Program-made: the position numbers and the translations under genes
From: JAHRAW01 sp965212085
Lineage (GTDB): Bacteria > Pseudomonadota > Gammaproteobacteria > Arenicellales > Poriferihabitantaceae
NCBI GenBank assembly: GCA_965212085.1
Contig: OZ243042.1
Location: 1,550,001-1,614,000, forward strand
Direction of reading: 5' to 3'
Length of the DNA: 64,000 nucleotides
Notes under the pieces: generated by a model
Databases searched by the model: none
What the model was told of the DNA's origin: nothing
The model's input: only the letters and a program-made list of their open reading frames with translations
In this document: one piece after another, positions 11,200 to 20,160 of the stretch
Layout of the letters: each line of letters begins with the position of its first letter
Numbering within the stretch: position 1 is the stretch's first letter

Positions 11200-12311
11200 G
11201 CCGCGTCATGGTCATGGCGGGCGGCACCGGCGGCCACGTGATGCCGGCGCTGGCGGTGGCCGAATGCCTGCGCGCGCACGGCGTTGAAGTGTTGTGGGTC
11301 GGCACCGCCGACGGCCTCGAAGCAAAACTCGCGCCCCGCGCCGGGTTTGAGCTCAGGCGCATCCACATCAAGGGCCTGCGGCACAGCGGCGCGCTGCGCG
11401 TGGTGGTGATGCCGTTCCTCTTGGCGTGGGCGATGCTGGAGGCGTTGTGGATCATCTTGTGGCGGCGCCCGCGGGCGGTCCTCGGCATGGGCGGTTTTGT
11501 CTCCGGCCCCGGCGGGCTGGTGGCCGGGCTGCTGCGCCGACCGCTGGTGGTGCACGAACAAAACGCCGTCGCCGGACTCACCAACCGCCACCTGGCGCGC
11601 TTCGCCGGGCGCGTGCTGAGCGGCTTTCCCACCGCCGAGGGCATTGCCGAGACCACCTGGGTCGGCAATCCGGTGCGCCGGGAAATCGCCGAACTGCCGC
11701 CCCCGGAGGAACGCCTGCACGGGCGCAGCGGACCATTACGCCTGCTGGTGGTGGGCGGCAGTTTGGGGGCCGCGGTGTTCAACGAGCATCTGCCGGAGTT
11801 GCTCGGCGGCCACCACCGTCAAGGGCAAGGGCAAGGGCAAGGGAATGGGTCATCCAATCCGGCCCCGGAGATCTGGCATCAATGCGGACAAGCCGGCGCC
11901 GGGGCCATCGGCGAGCGTTATCTCGCCGCCGGCATCGGCTGCGAGGTCAACGGCTTTATTGACGATATGGCGAAAGCCTACGCGTGGTGCGACCTGGTCA
12001 TCTGCCGCGCCGGTGCCATGACCGTGGCCGAAGTGTGCGCCGCCGGCGTGGCGGCGATCCTGGTTCCCTATCCCCACGCCGTCAGCGACCACCAAACCGT
12101 CAACGCCGCCTACCTTGCGTCCCACGGCGCGGCGCGCCTCGTGCCCCAGCAGGAATTCGTGCGCGGCGGGTGGCTGGAATGGCTCGGCGAATGTCAAAGC
12201 GAGCGCGCCGGCCTCGTGGCCATGGCCACGGCGGCGCGGCGCCTGGCGCGCCCGGACGCGGCCCTGGCGGTGGCGCGGGTCTGCATGGAGGAGGCCAACG
12301 TCCATGCGTGA
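11196..12311 (+). CDS. murG: Lipid II synthase MurG (UDP-GlcNAc transferase)
   Basis: A 371-residue GT-B glycosyltransferase that converts lipid I to lipid II at the inner face of the membrane. The N-terminal glycine loop AGGTGGHVMPALAV and the acceptor block HEQNAVAGLTNR are present, as is the C-terminal UDP-GlcNAc segment CRAGAMTVAEVCAAG. The start at 11196 overlaps the ftsW stop and follows GGAGG (11187-11190 region). A Gly-Gln tandem repeat (GQGQGQGNGS, 11818-11850) sits in the inter-domain region and looks like a microsatellite insertion. Confidence 0.97.
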   Translation: MSRVMVMAGGTGGHVMPALAVAECLRAHGVEVLWVGTADGLEAKLAPRAGFELRRIHIKGLRHSGALRVVVMPFLLAWAMLEALWIILWRRPRAVLGMGGFVSGPGGLVAGLLRRPLVVHEQNAVAGLTNRHLARFAGRVLSGFPTAEGIAETTWVGNPVRREIAELPPPEERLHGRSGPLRLLVVGGSLGAAVFNEHLPELLGGHHRQGQGQGQGNGSSNPAPEIWHQCGQAGAGAIGERYLAAGIGCEVNGFIDDMAKAYAWCDLVICRAGAMTVAEVCAAGVAAILVPYPHAVSDHQTVNAAYLASHGAARLVPQQEFVRGGWLEWLGECQSERAGLVAMATAARRLARPDAALAVARVCMEEANVHA

Positions 12312-13728
12312 GTTCGTCAAGCGCATTCACTTCGTCGGCATCGGCGGCATCGGCATGAGCGGCATCGCCGAGGTGCTGCTGGAACTCGGCTTTGAGGTGT
12401 CGGGTTCGGACGTCGCCCGCAGCGCGATCACCGAGCGCCTGGCGAAAGCCGGGGCGCGCATCACCGAGGGCCATCACGCCGAAAACATCGCCGGCGCCGG
12501 TGTTGATGCGGTGGTGGTCTCCGGCGCGGTGGCCGCCGACAACGTGGAACTGGCCGCCGCCCGGCAAAACAATATACCGGTGGTGCCCCGCGCCGAGATG
12601 CTGGGGGAACTGATGCGCTTTCGCAAGGGCATCGCCATCGCCGGCACCCACGGCAAAACCACCACCACCAGCCTGGTGTCCGCGGTGCTGGCGAGCGCCG
12701 GCCTCGACCCGACCTTTATCGTCGGCGGGGTGGTCAACAGCATTCACAGCAACGCGCGCCTTGGGCGGGGCGCGTACATGGTGGTGGAGGCAGACGAAAG
12801 CGACGCCTCGTTTTTGCACCTGCAACCGCAGATGGCGGTGATGACCAACATTGACGCCGACCACATGGAAACCTACGGCGGCAATTTCGAAAACCTCAAA
12901 AAAGCCTGCCTGGGATTCCTCCACAACCTGCCGTTCTACGGCCTGGCGGTGTTGTGCTTTGAAGACCCGGTGGTCCGCGACCTCGCCAAACAGTTACGCA
13001 AGCCCATGCTCAGTTACGGCTTTTCCGAAGGCGCGGATTTTCGCGCGGTCAACGTCCGCCAGGCCGGGCGCGACAGCTGGTTCGCGGTGGAGCGCGACGG
13101 CGCGCCCGCCGGCGAATACCGCCTGGCGCTGCCGGGGCGGCACAACGTCCTGAACGCGCTGGCCGCCATCGCCATCGCCGCGCGCCTCGGCATCCCCGAT
13201 GAAGCCGTGGCCACGGCGCTGTCGGGTTTTGAAGGGATTGGGCGGCGCTTTCAGGTGCTCGGCGAAGTGGCCGTCAAACGGGGCAAGGTGGTGCTGGTGG
13301 ATGATTACGCCCACCACCCCACCGAGTTGATGGCGACCCTTGCGGCGGCCCGCCAGTGCTGGCCGGAGCGGCGGCTGGCGGTGGTGTTCCAGCCCCACCG
13401 CTACACCCGCACCCGGGATTTGTTCGACGACTTTGTCGGCGCGTTGTCGGGCATTGAGCCCCTCATCGTGACCCAGGTGTACGGCGCCGGGGAAGCGCCC
13501 ATCGCCGGTGCCGGCGGGCGCTCGTTGTGCCGCGCGGTGCGCAAACTGGGCGGCGACCCGGTGTTCATCGAAAACCTCGCCGGCCTCGGCGATGCGCTGG
13601 ACAACCTCCTGCGCGACGGCGACGTGTTGCTGACCCTGGGCGCCGGCGACATCGGCCGCTTCGCCCGCGGCCTTGCTCCCGCCGATACCAATGGCGGCTT
13701 GCGCGAAGGCGCGGCGAGGGCATCATGA
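12304..13728 (+). CDS. murC: UDP-N-acetylmuramate:L-alanine ligase MurC
   Basis: A 474-residue Mur ligase adding L-Ala to UDP-MurNAc. The N-terminal Rossmann motif HFVGIGGIGMSGIAE, the ATP loop GTHGKTTTTS near residue 115 and the DDYAHHPTE block near residue 332 are all present. The start at 12304 gives the family N-terminus (MREFVKRIHF) and overlaps murG by 8 bases; an upstream in-frame extension lies inside murG. The stop overlaps murB. Confidence 0.97.
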   Translation: MREFVKRIHFVGIGGIGMSGIAEVLLELGFEVSGSDVARSAITERLAKAGARITEGHHAENIAGAGVDAVVVSGAVAADNVELAAARQNNIPVVPRAEMLGELMRFRKGIAIAGTHGKTTTTSLVSAVLASAGLDPTFIVGGVVNSIHSNARLGRGAYMVVEADESDASFLHLQPQMAVMTNIDADHMETYGGNFENLKKACLGFLHNLPFYGLAVLCFEDPVVRDLAKQLRKPMLSYGFSEGADFRAVNVRQAGRDSWFAVERDGAPAGEYRLALPGRHNVLNALAAIAIAARLGIPDEAVATALSGFEGIGRRFQVLGEVAVKRGKVVLVDDYAHHPTELMATLAAARQCWPERRLAVVFQPHRYTRTRDLFDDFVGALSGIEPLIVTQVYGAGEAPIAGAGGRSLCRAVRKLGGDPVFIENLAGLGDALDNLLRDGDVLLTLGAGDIGRFARGLAPADTNGGLREGAARAS

Positions 13729-14651
13729 TGACCGCCGCCATCCACGACGCCCCGGCGTTCATGGCCGGCCTGCGCGGGCGGCTGCTCATGGACGAGCCGA
13801 TGTCCCGGCACACCAGTTGGCGGGTCGGCGGCGCCGCGGATTATTTCTACACCCCGGCGGACAAGGCCGACCTCGTGCAACTGCTGGCGCAGCTGCCCGC
13901 CGATATGCCCCTGTGCTGGGTTGGCCTCGGCAGCAACCTGCTGGTGCGCGACGGCGGCGTGGCGGGCATGGTGGTGCGAACCGCCAAAGGACTTGCGGCC
14001 CTGGTTTTCACGCCCCCCGGCCAAATCTACGCCGAAGCCGGGGTGTCCTGCGCCAAAGTGGCGCGGGCGGCGGTGGCGAACGGCCTCGGCGGCGCGGAGT
14101 TTCTGGCCGGCGTGCCGGGCTCCTTCGGCGGCGCGCTGGCTATGAACGCCGGCGCTTTCGGCGGCGAGACCTGGGACCTCGTGGAGCGCATCGAATGCGT
14201 CAACCGCGCCGGTCAGTGCCGGGTTTTTTCCGCGGCGGAGATTTCGTTCGGCTACCGCCGGGTGGATTTGCCCGATGGTTACTGGCTGCTCGGCGGATGG
14301 CTAACGCTGAGTGCTGCCGACCCCGATGACGGGGCCGGCGGCAAACAACGCATCCGCAGCCTGCTGGAGAAGCGCGGCGCCACCCAGCCGGTGCAAAGCG
14401 CCAACGCCGGTTCGGTTTTCCGGAACCCCCCCCACGACCACGCCGCGCGGCTGCTGGATCAAGCCGGGCTGAAGGGCGCGCGGGTCGGCGATGCGGTGGT
14501 CTCCGAGACCCACGCCAACTTCATCATCAACCGCGGCGCCGCCAGCGCCGCCGACATCGAGCAACTCATCAACACCGCCCAACGCCGGGTCCGGGAGCAG
14601 ACCGGCGTTGAACTGAAACCGGAAGTTCGCATCATCGGGAGGCCGGCGTGA
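13725..14651 (+). CDS. murB: UDP-N-acetylenolpyruvoylglucosamine reductase MurB
   Basis: A 308-residue FAD-dependent reductase that makes UDP-MurNAc. The FAD-binding loop GLGSNLLVRDGG, the block GVPGSFGGALAMNAGAFGGE, the NAGSVFRNP segment with the catalytic serine, and the late glutamate in LKPEVRIIG are present. It is the short, type II-like form. It lies between murC and ftsQ, where Escherichia coli has ddlB; here murB occupies the site and ddl is missing. Starts at 13725 and 13728 are both possible; the first overlaps the murC stop. Confidence 0.96.
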   Translation: MMTAAIHDAPAFMAGLRGRLLMDEPMSRHTSWRVGGAADYFYTPADKADLVQLLAQLPADMPLCWVGLGSNLLVRDGGVAGMVVRTAKGLAALVFTPPGQIYAEAGVSCAKVARAAVANGLGGAEFLAGVPGSFGGALAMNAGAFGGETWDLVERIECVNRAGQCRVFSAAEISFGYRRVDLPDGYWLLGGWLTLSAADPDDGAGGKQRIRSLLEKRGATQPVQSANAGSVFRNPPHDHAARLLDQAGLKGARVGDAVVSETHANFIINRGAASAADIEQLINTAQRRVREQTGVELKPEVRIIGRPA

Positions 14652-15520
14652 ACGCGGCGGCGCATACCCTCACCGGCGGCGGCGTTCCCGGCAGTGCGGC
14701 GCGGCGTCCGCCCACCGCCGCCCTCGCCGGCTGGATCCTTACCCCGGTGTTGCTGGCGCTGGCGGCGTTGTTCGTGGCCGACCGCCTGTACAACCCGGAG
14801 CGCTTTCGCATCGAGGCGGTGGAGGTGCAAGGGCGCTTCAGCCGGGTGGACGCCGGGCGGGTCCGGGCGGTGGTGGCAAACACCATCTCCGGCAACTATT
14901 TCTCCCTCAGCCTGCCGCGCATCGAGGCGCGGGTTGAGGAACTGCCGTGGGTCTTCAGCGCCTCGGTGCGCCGCCAGTGGCCGGCCACCCTGGTGGTGGA
15001 GGTGGTGGAAGTGCAGCCGGTGGCGAAGTGGGGGACGACGCACTGGCTGCACTTCACCGGCGACCTGGTGGCCCGGCCAGCCGATTCCCATGCATCGGCA
15101 ACGCCGGCGGAACACGACCTGCCCCTGCTGTCCGGCCCCGACGACCGCCGGCGGGCGGTGTGGCGGGCCTTCCGGCGTTGGTCGGGGCGGTTCGCCGCCA
15201 AGGGCTTGCGCCTTGATCAACTGCGCCTGGATGCGCGGGACTTGTGGCACCTGCGGCTTTCGCCGGGGGCGCTGGTGCGCGATGGCAACGCGCAAATGGC
15301 GCCGCCCGGCCCGCCCGCCCGGTCCGGTCAGGTAACCCTGGTCGTCGCCGGCGACAACGCCGAGGCGCGCATCGCGCAGTTCGTCGAGGTGCTGGCTCAG
15401 CAACTGATGACGGAGTTCGCCGCCATGCGCTCCATTGACCTCAGGCATCCCAACGGTTTTGCCGTGGGCTGGAAAACCCCGCCGCTCCCGGTTCAAGCAC
15501 CGCCCAACCCCGAGTCGTGA
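14648..15520 (+). CDS. ftsQ: Cell division protein FtsQ
   Basis: A 290-residue bitopic division protein. A Gly/Pro/Arg-rich cytoplasmic tail leads to one membrane helix near residues 28-48 (ILTPVLLALAALFVA). A POTRA domain follows (FRIEAVEVQGRFSRVD), then the FtsQ beta domain. FtsQ links early and late divisome proteins through FtsB and FtsL. The start is GTG at 14648, overlapping the murB stop as GTGA. Family identity is low in general, so position between murB and ftsA supports the call. Confidence 0.94.
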   Translation: MNAAAHTLTGGGVPGSAARRPPTAALAGWILTPVLLALAALFVADRLYNPERFRIEAVEVQGRFSRVDAGRVRAVVANTISGNYFSLSLPRIEARVEELPWVFSASVRRQWPATLVVEVVEVQPVAKWGTTHWLHFTGDLVARPADSHASATPAEHDLPLLSGPDDRRRAVWRAFRRWSGRFAAKGLRLDQLRLDARDLWHLRLSPGALVRDGNAQMAPPGPPARSGQVTLVVAGDNAEARIAQFVEVLAQQLMTEFAAMRSIDLRHPNGFAVGWKTPPLPVQAPPNPES

Positions 15521-15533
15521 CCCGGTAATCACC

Positions 15534-16769
15534 ATGGCAAAAAAATCCAACAACGATCTCATAGTCGGCCTCGACATCGGCACCTCCAAGGTGCTGGCCA
15601 TCGTCGCCGAACTCAATCCCCACAGCGAACTCGAAGTCATCGGCGTCGGCCATCACCCGACCCGCGGCTTGCGCAAGGGCGTGGTGTCCGACATTGAGTC
15701 CACGGTGCAGTCCATTCAGCGCGCCGTGGAGGAAGCCGAGTTGATGGCCGGCTGCCAGATCTTTTCGGTGTTCGTCGGCATCGCCGGCGCCCACATCAGC
15801 AGTTTCAACTCCCACGGCGTGGTCGGCATCCGCGACGGCGAAGTATCCCAGAGCGATATTGACCGCGTCATTGACGCCGCCAAGGCCATCGCCATTCCCA
15901 ACGACCAGCGCATCCTGCACGTGCTGCCCCAGGACTTCGTCATAGACGACCAGGACGGCATCCGCGAACCGGCGGGGATGTGCGGCGTGCGCATGGAAGC
16001 CAAGGTGCATATGATCACCAGCGCGGTCAGCGCGGCGCAGAACATCGTCAAGTGCGTCCGCCGCTGCGGGCTGGAGGTGGACGACATCATCCTCGAACAG
16101 ATCGCCTCCAGCGAGTCCGTGCTCACCGAAGACGAACGCGAACTCGGCGTATGCATGATTGACATCGGCGGCGGCACCACCGACATCGCGGTGTTCTCCG
16201 ACGGCGCCCTGCATCATTCCTCGGTGATACCCATCGCCGGCGACCAGGTCACCAACGACATCGCCGTGGCCTTTCACACCCCGACCCAGTCCGCCGAGGA
16301 AATCAAGAAAAAGTACGGCTGTACGCTGGTGCAACTCGTGGATGAAGGGCACACCATCGAAGCGCCGAGCATGGGCGGGCGGCCGCCGCGCACGCTGTCG
16401 CGGCAGAACCTCGCGGAAGTCATCGAGCCCAGGATCGAGGAGTTGCTGATGCTGGTGCAGACCGAGTTGCGCCGCAGCGGTTTCGAGGAGTTAATCAGTT
16501 CGGGCATCGTGCTGACCGGCGGCAGTTCGCGCGTCGAGGGCATCATCGAACTCGCCGAAGAAGTTTTCCATTTGCCGGTGCGCCTCGGCATGCCCCGTTA
16601 CGACGGCGGCCTCGGCGAAGTGGTTCGCAATCCCATTTACGCCACCGGCATCGGGCTGGTGCAGTTCGGCCACGCCAACCGCCGCCGGCTTGGACAGATC
16701 ACGGCCAAACCGAGCCGCGTCAAATCCATGCTCGGGCGCGTCAAGAGTTGGTTCAGGGGCAGTTTTTAG
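15534..16769 (+). CDS. ftsA: Cell division protein FtsA
   Basis: A 411-residue actin-fold ATPase that tethers FtsZ to the membrane and recruits the divisome. The phosphate-1 motif GLDIGTSK is at the N-terminus, and DIGGGTTDIAVF and TGGSSRVEG are the later nucleotide motifs. The C-terminus MLGRVKSWFRGSF is a typical amphipathic membrane-targeting helix. The start at 15534 was preferred to an upstream in-frame start inside ftsQ because it gives the family N-terminus. Confidence 0.97.
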   Translation: MAKKSNNDLIVGLDIGTSKVLAIVAELNPHSELEVIGVGHHPTRGLRKGVVSDIESTVQSIQRAVEEAELMAGCQIFSVFVGIAGAHISSFNSHGVVGIRDGEVSQSDIDRVIDAAKAIAIPNDQRILHVLPQDFVIDDQDGIREPAGMCGVRMEAKVHMITSAVSAAQNIVKCVRRCGLEVDDIILEQIASSESVLTEDERELGVCMIDIGGGTTDIAVFSDGALHHSSVIPIAGDQVTNDIAVAFHTPTQSAEEIKKKYGCTLVQLVDEGHTIEAPSMGGRPPRTLSRQNLAEVIEPRIEELLMLVQTELRRSGFEELISSGIVLTGGSSRVEGIIELAEEVFHLPVRLGMPRYDGGLGEVVRNPIYATGIGLVQFGHANRRRLGQITAKPSRVKSMLGRVKSWFRGSF

Positions 16770-16828
16770 CGGGGAGTCATATCCCTTTCACGATTTTTCT
16801 TTTTCCACACACACGCGGAGACAAAAAA

Positions 16829-18049
16829 ATGTTTGAGTTCGTAGAAACAGTAAGCCAGCAGGCGGTGATCAAGGTCATCGGCGTCGGCGGCGGCGGCGGC
16901 AATGCGGTTGAGCACATGCTGCAAGCCGAACTCGAAGGAGTCGGCTTCATCAACGCCAACACCGACGCCCAGACCCTGACCCGCTCCAGAGCGCCGACGG
17001 TTTTACAGATCGGCGAAAGCCTCACCAAGGGGCTGGGGGCCGGCGCCAATCCCGAAATCGGCCGCCAGGCGGCGGTCGAGGATCGCGACCGCATCGCCGG
17101 CGCGATTGAGGGCGCCGACATGGTGTTCATCGCCGCCGGCATGGGCGGCGGCACCGGAACCGGCGCCGCGCCGGTGATCGCCGAGTTGGCGCGGGAGATG
17201 AAAATGCTCACCGTGGCCGTGGTCACCCGGCCGTTTTCCTTCGAGGGCAAGAAGCGCATGAAACTGGCCCAGGAGGGCATCGGCGAACTGCAAGACCACG
17301 TTGACTCGCTGATCATCATCCCCAACGACAAGGTGCTGGCGGTGATGGGCCAGGACGCCGAACTGTCGGAGGCTTTTTACAAGGCCGACGAAGTGCTGCT
17401 CAACGCGGTGCAGGGCATCTCCGAACTCATCACCCGGCCGGGGCTGATCAACGTTGACTTCGCCGACGTGCGCACCGTGATGTCGGAGATGGGCATGGCG
17501 ATGATGGGGTCGGCCACCGCCGCCGGCGATAACCGCGCCGTGGAAGCGGCGCGCATGGCGATTTCCAGCCCGCTGCTCGAAGACACCGATCTGCACGGTG
17601 CCAAGGGCATACTGGTCAACGTCACCGCCGCGCGCATGACCATCGGCGAGCACGAAGCGGTGGGCACCGCCATCGCCGAATACGCCGACGCCGACGCCAA
17701 CATGGTCATCGGCACCGCCCTCGACCCGGCCATGCAGGACGACCTGCGGGTGACCATTGTGGCCACCGGCCTGATGGATCCCAAACTGACGCCGAAACCG
17801 GCGCCGGTCTCGCCGCCGCCGCTGCCGGCAGCCGGGTCCCATCCCCGGTCCGGTGGCCGGCCCGCGCCCCGCTCCGCCGTCCTGCAGTCGGTATCCGGCC
17901 ACGCCGGGACGCCGCCGCAAGCGCAACCGCAACCGCAACCGCAGCCGGAACCGGCGGTCCGCACCTTTCGTGGCGCGCCCGGCACGGCCCATAAACTGGA
18001 CCTCAACCACCTCGACCTGCCGGCCTTTTTGCGCCGCCAGGCCGACTAG
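16829..18049 (+). CDS. ftsZ: Cell division GTPase FtsZ
   Basis: A 406-residue tubulin homologue that forms the Z ring. The GTP-binding signature GGGTGTGAAP begins at residue 106; the T7 synergy loop NVDFADVRTVM follows. A proline-rich linker containing QPQPQPQPEP, encoded by a CAACCG microsatellite near 17927-17952, leads to the C-terminal conserved peptide LDLPAFLRRQAD that binds FtsA. The start at 16829 has GGAG 8 bases upstream (16817-16820). Confidence 0.98.
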   Translation: MFEFVETVSQQAVIKVIGVGGGGGNAVEHMLQAELEGVGFINANTDAQTLTRSRAPTVLQIGESLTKGLGAGANPEIGRQAAVEDRDRIAGAIEGADMVFIAAGMGGGTGTGAAPVIAELAREMKMLTVAVVTRPFSFEGKKRMKLAQEGIGELQDHVDSLIIIPNDKVLAVMGQDAELSEAFYKADEVLLNAVQGISELITRPGLINVDFADVRTVMSEMGMAMMGSATAAGDNRAVEAARMAISSPLLEDTDLHGAKGILVNVTAARMTIGEHEAVGTAIAEYADADANMVIGTALDPAMQDDLRVTIVATGLMDPKLTPKPAPVSPPPLPAAGSHPRSGGRPAPRSAVLQSVSGHAGTPPQAQPQPQPQPEPAVRTFRGAPGTAHKLDLNHLDLPAFLRRQAD

Positions 18050-18190
18050 GGGCGGTTCCTGTGTGTGGGAACTTCCGGGGGGCGGTATTACCCGAACGGG
18101 CTTGTTCAAATCAAGCCCGGTATGGTGTAGTATCGCCCCCCCACCATTCATTACTTGACCACCTCCCGGCGAAGGCGCGGAACTCGCGGC

Positions 18191-19102
18191 ATGATCAAAC
18201 AACGCACCCTGAAAAACGTCATTCGGGCGACCGGCGTCGGCCTGCACACCGGGGGCAAGGTCTATCTCACCCTGCGCCCGGCGCCGGCGGATACCGGCAT
18301 CGTCTTCCAGCGGGTTGACCTTGACCCGGCGGTGGACATTCCCGCGCGCCCGGAAAACGTCACCGACACCCGCCTCTCCACCACCCTCGAACACGGCGGC
18401 GTAAAAGTCTCCACCGTAGAGCACCTGATGTCGGCCTTCGCCGGCCTCGGCATAGACAACGCCAAAGTCGAAGTCAGCGCCCCGGAAGTGCCCATCATGG
18501 ACGGCAGCGCCGGCCCGTTCGTTTTTTTACTGCAATCCGCCGGCATCCTTGAACAGGAGCCCCTCAAGCAGTTCATCCGCATCAAAAAACCGCTGCGCGT
18601 GGCCGACCATGACAAGTGGGTGAAGTTTGAGCCGTTCAACGGCTTCAAGGTGACCTTCGCCATAGACTTCGACCACCCGATCCTGCAGAACTCCACCCAG
18701 GTGGCGTCGGTGGATTTTTCCACCACCTCGTTCGTCAAGGAAGTGAGCCGCGCGCGCACCTTCGGTTTTATGGAAGACCTGGAAGCGCTGCGCAACGTCG
18801 GCCTCGCCCAGGGCGGCAGCTTCGACAACGCCATCGTCATGGACCGCTTCCACATCCTCAACAACGACGGCCTGCGCTACAAGGACGAGTTCGTCAAACA
18901 CAAAGTCCTCGACGCCATCGGCGACCTCTACCTCCTCGGCCACCCCCTCATCGGTGCCTTCAGCGCCCACAAATCCGGCCACGCCCTCAACAACCGCCTG
19001 CTGCGAAAACTAATCAAAGACCGCTCGGCCTGGGAACTCGTGTCCTACGAAGACGAGTCGGAAGTTCCGATTGCGTTTGTGCAAACCGTGGCGGCGGTTT
19101 GA
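18191..19102 (+). CDS. lpxC: UDP-3-O-acyl-N-acetylglucosamine deacetylase LpxC
   Basis: A 303-residue zinc deacetylase, the committed step of lipid A synthesis, confirming a Gram-negative cell. The motif VEHLMSAFAGLGIDN holds a zinc histidine, and HKVLDAIGD supplies the second His and Asp. SAHKSGHALNN is the late catalytic block. The start at 18191 gives the family N-terminus (MIKQRTLKN). The 141-base gap after ftsZ has a GC hairpin (CGGGCTTG at 18097-18104 with CAAGCCCG at 18112-18119) without a T tract, and may carry its own promoter. Confidence 0.97.
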   Translation: MIKQRTLKNVIRATGVGLHTGGKVYLTLRPAPADTGIVFQRVDLDPAVDIPARPENVTDTRLSTTLEHGGVKVSTVEHLMSAFAGLGIDNAKVEVSAPEVPIMDGSAGPFVFLLQSAGILEQEPLKQFIRIKKPLRVADHDKWVKFEPFNGFKVTFAIDFDHPILQNSTQVASVDFSTTSFVKEVSRARTFGFMEDLEALRNVGLAQGGSFDNAIVMDRFHILNNDGLRYKDEFVKHKVLDAIGDLYLLGHPLIGAFSAHKSGHALNNRLLRKLIKDRSAWELVSYEDESEVPIAFVQTVAAV

Positions 19103-19690
19103 TTGCCGGGGGCGCGGGGCGCGGGTTTGCGGTGCGCGGGGCGCGGGGCGCGGGTTTGTGGTGCGCGTGACGCGCATTTGCGGGGGGAGACCCCCCGCGC
19201 CCCCCTTTGCGGCGCGGGGAAACTCCTGTTTCCAGCGCCGCGCGCACATCCCTGTGCGCGACAGTCCGGCTATCGCCGAACCAAAAAAACTGGATTCCCG
19301 AATAGCGATGAAAAATATGGTCGCTATCGCTCCCTATTTTTCTATCGTTCGGGAATGACGGCAGAGGCGTAAGGAAGAATAAAGGAAGCGGCGAAACGCT
19401 GGCGTAGGGGCAGGTCGCGACTTGCCCCTACTACCCGTAAATGCGGGTATGACACCGAGAGCGTGGCAACAACTCTGCCGTCATTCCCGAGCGTTAGTGT
19501 CCGTTGTCGCGCAAGCGGCTTACGGACACTTGGCGCTCTCGGGAATCCAGCGTCAAACCGGCGGCGTAACCGCTGAACATGACAGCGGCGAGGGCAAAAG
19601 CACCAATCGAAAAATTACCCCTATAAAACAACCCCTTACCGCCAAAAACCCCCAACAACCCCGAAAAAACCATAAATTTGCAATAAAATG
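19103..19690. repeat. Composite block of dispersed short repeats (block 2)
   Basis: No credible gene is present. Starting at the lpxC stop there are short GCGCGGG repeats (19110-19160). Then come the ~100-bp element (19162-19261), the ~66-bp element with ends GGATTCCCGAA/TTCGGGAAT (19290-19357), a TAGGGGCAGGTCG palindrome (19405-19430, with one mismatch pair), and a TACCCG..CGGGTA hairpin with GACACCGAG (19432-19458). The ~69-bp ATTCCCGAG element follows (19482-19550). An AT-rich, A-tract-rich stretch (19580-19690) leads into the promoter at 19692. The same families make up blocks at 1-830 and 21380-22120. Confidence 0.85.
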
Positions 19691-19691
19691 C

Positions 19692-19719
19692 TTGACAAAC
19701 ATTAACAAAATGGTAATGT
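19692..19719 (+). promoter_or_regulatory. Strong sigma70-type promoter with no gene directly downstream
   Basis: A perfect -35 TTGACA (19692-19697) is followed after 16 bases by TAATGT (19714-19719), preceded by TG one base upstream (extended -10). The 100 bases before it are A-rich, like an UP element. Hairpins follow in the predicted transcript (CGGTGC/GCACCG at 19734-19750). No plus-strand gene follows: the next feature is the 24-bp inverted repeat at 19765-19788, and the genes beyond it are on the minus strand. If the segment between the inverted repeats were turned over, this promoter would drive the porin. Confidence 0.7.
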
Positions 19720-19764
19720 TCGCACCACTAAATCGGTGCATAGGGCACCGTTGCGCTATTTTTT

Positions 19765-19788
19765 ATAGTGCGTAGTAATGTCACTAAC
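19765..19788 (+). repeat. Left copy of 24-bp perfect inverted repeat
   Basis: It begins ATAGTGCGTAGT and ends GTCACTAAC. The exact reverse complement occurs at 21356-21379, directly before the porin ribosome-binding site. Homology stops abruptly at both ends of the 24 bases. The left copy also has CGCACTAT at 19791-19798, which pairs with its own ATAGTGCG to form an 8-bp stem. Confidence 0.9.
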
Positions 19789-19805
19789 CGCGCACTATCC
19801 GCCCC

Positions 19806-19988
19806 TTATTTCCCCCCATCCCCGGCTTTCTGCGCGCATTTATCGTGCAGTTTTTTCTTCAAACATTCGTTGCAAATCTCCACAATCGCCGGCGGGGTTG
19901 AGCGCGTTTGATAGCCGGCGGTGGGCCAGTTTGAGCAGTTGCGGCAGAAGTGCCAGGTGTCGCGGGTGGTGATGCGGCGGAAATTCAT
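19806..19988 (-). CDS. Small CxxC zinc-ribbon-like protein, function unknown
   Basis: A 60-residue protein with two cysteine pairs: HFCRNCSNWP near residues 13-22 and EICNECLKKK near residues 38-47. The WHFC..NCS.WP pattern matches a family of very small proteobacterial proteins of unknown function (recognised from memory). Two CxxC knuckles about 22 residues apart are expected to bind one zinc ion. It lies downstream of the porin on the same strand but after the terminator at 20036-20060, so it is probably transcribed separately. It falls inside the segment bracketed by the 24-bp inverted repeats. Confidence 0.7.
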   Translation of the reverse strand: MNFRRITTRDTWHFCRNCSNWPTAGYQTRSTPPAIVEICNECLKKKLHDKCAQKAGDGGK

Positions 19989-20030
19989 GGCGGGCAGTCG
20001 GTTATTGCGAACAAAGTTATTACGGACAAA

Positions 20031-20062
20031 AAAAAACCGGAGCCGAAGCTCCGGTTTTTTGT
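20031..20062 (-). terminator. Rho-independent terminator of the porin gene
   Basis: Stem ACCGGAGC (20036-20043) pairs with GCTCCGGT (20048-20055). On the minus strand the loop is TTCG, a stable tetraloop closed by C-G, followed by a run of T. A T run on the other side means it could also stop plus-strand transcription. It lies about 100 bases after the porin stop. Confidence 0.9.
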
Positions 20063-20160
20063 AAAGGTGGGATTTGGGGGGAACATTACGAGAGGTGCAG
20101 ACCCCCTCATAATGCAGAGGTATCTCACGCCTCCCCCCTCATCCCATTTACGCTGATGGG

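Noticed and set aside
18097..18119. Terminator after ftsZ
   Set aside because: The hairpin CGGGCTTG/CAAGCCCG is good but has no following T run; it is noted only with lpxC.
19071..19372. Overlapping plus-strand frames across the lpxC end and repeat block 2
   Set aside because: They consist of translated repeat elements (RGAGFVVRVTR-like strings) and have no ribosome-binding site.
19725..19755. NtrC-type enhancer site (GCACC...GGTGC) near the orphan promoter
   Set aside because: The spacing between the half-sites (8 bases between GCACC and GGTGC) is longer than in known NtrC sites, and the adjacent promoter is sigma70-type, not sigma54.
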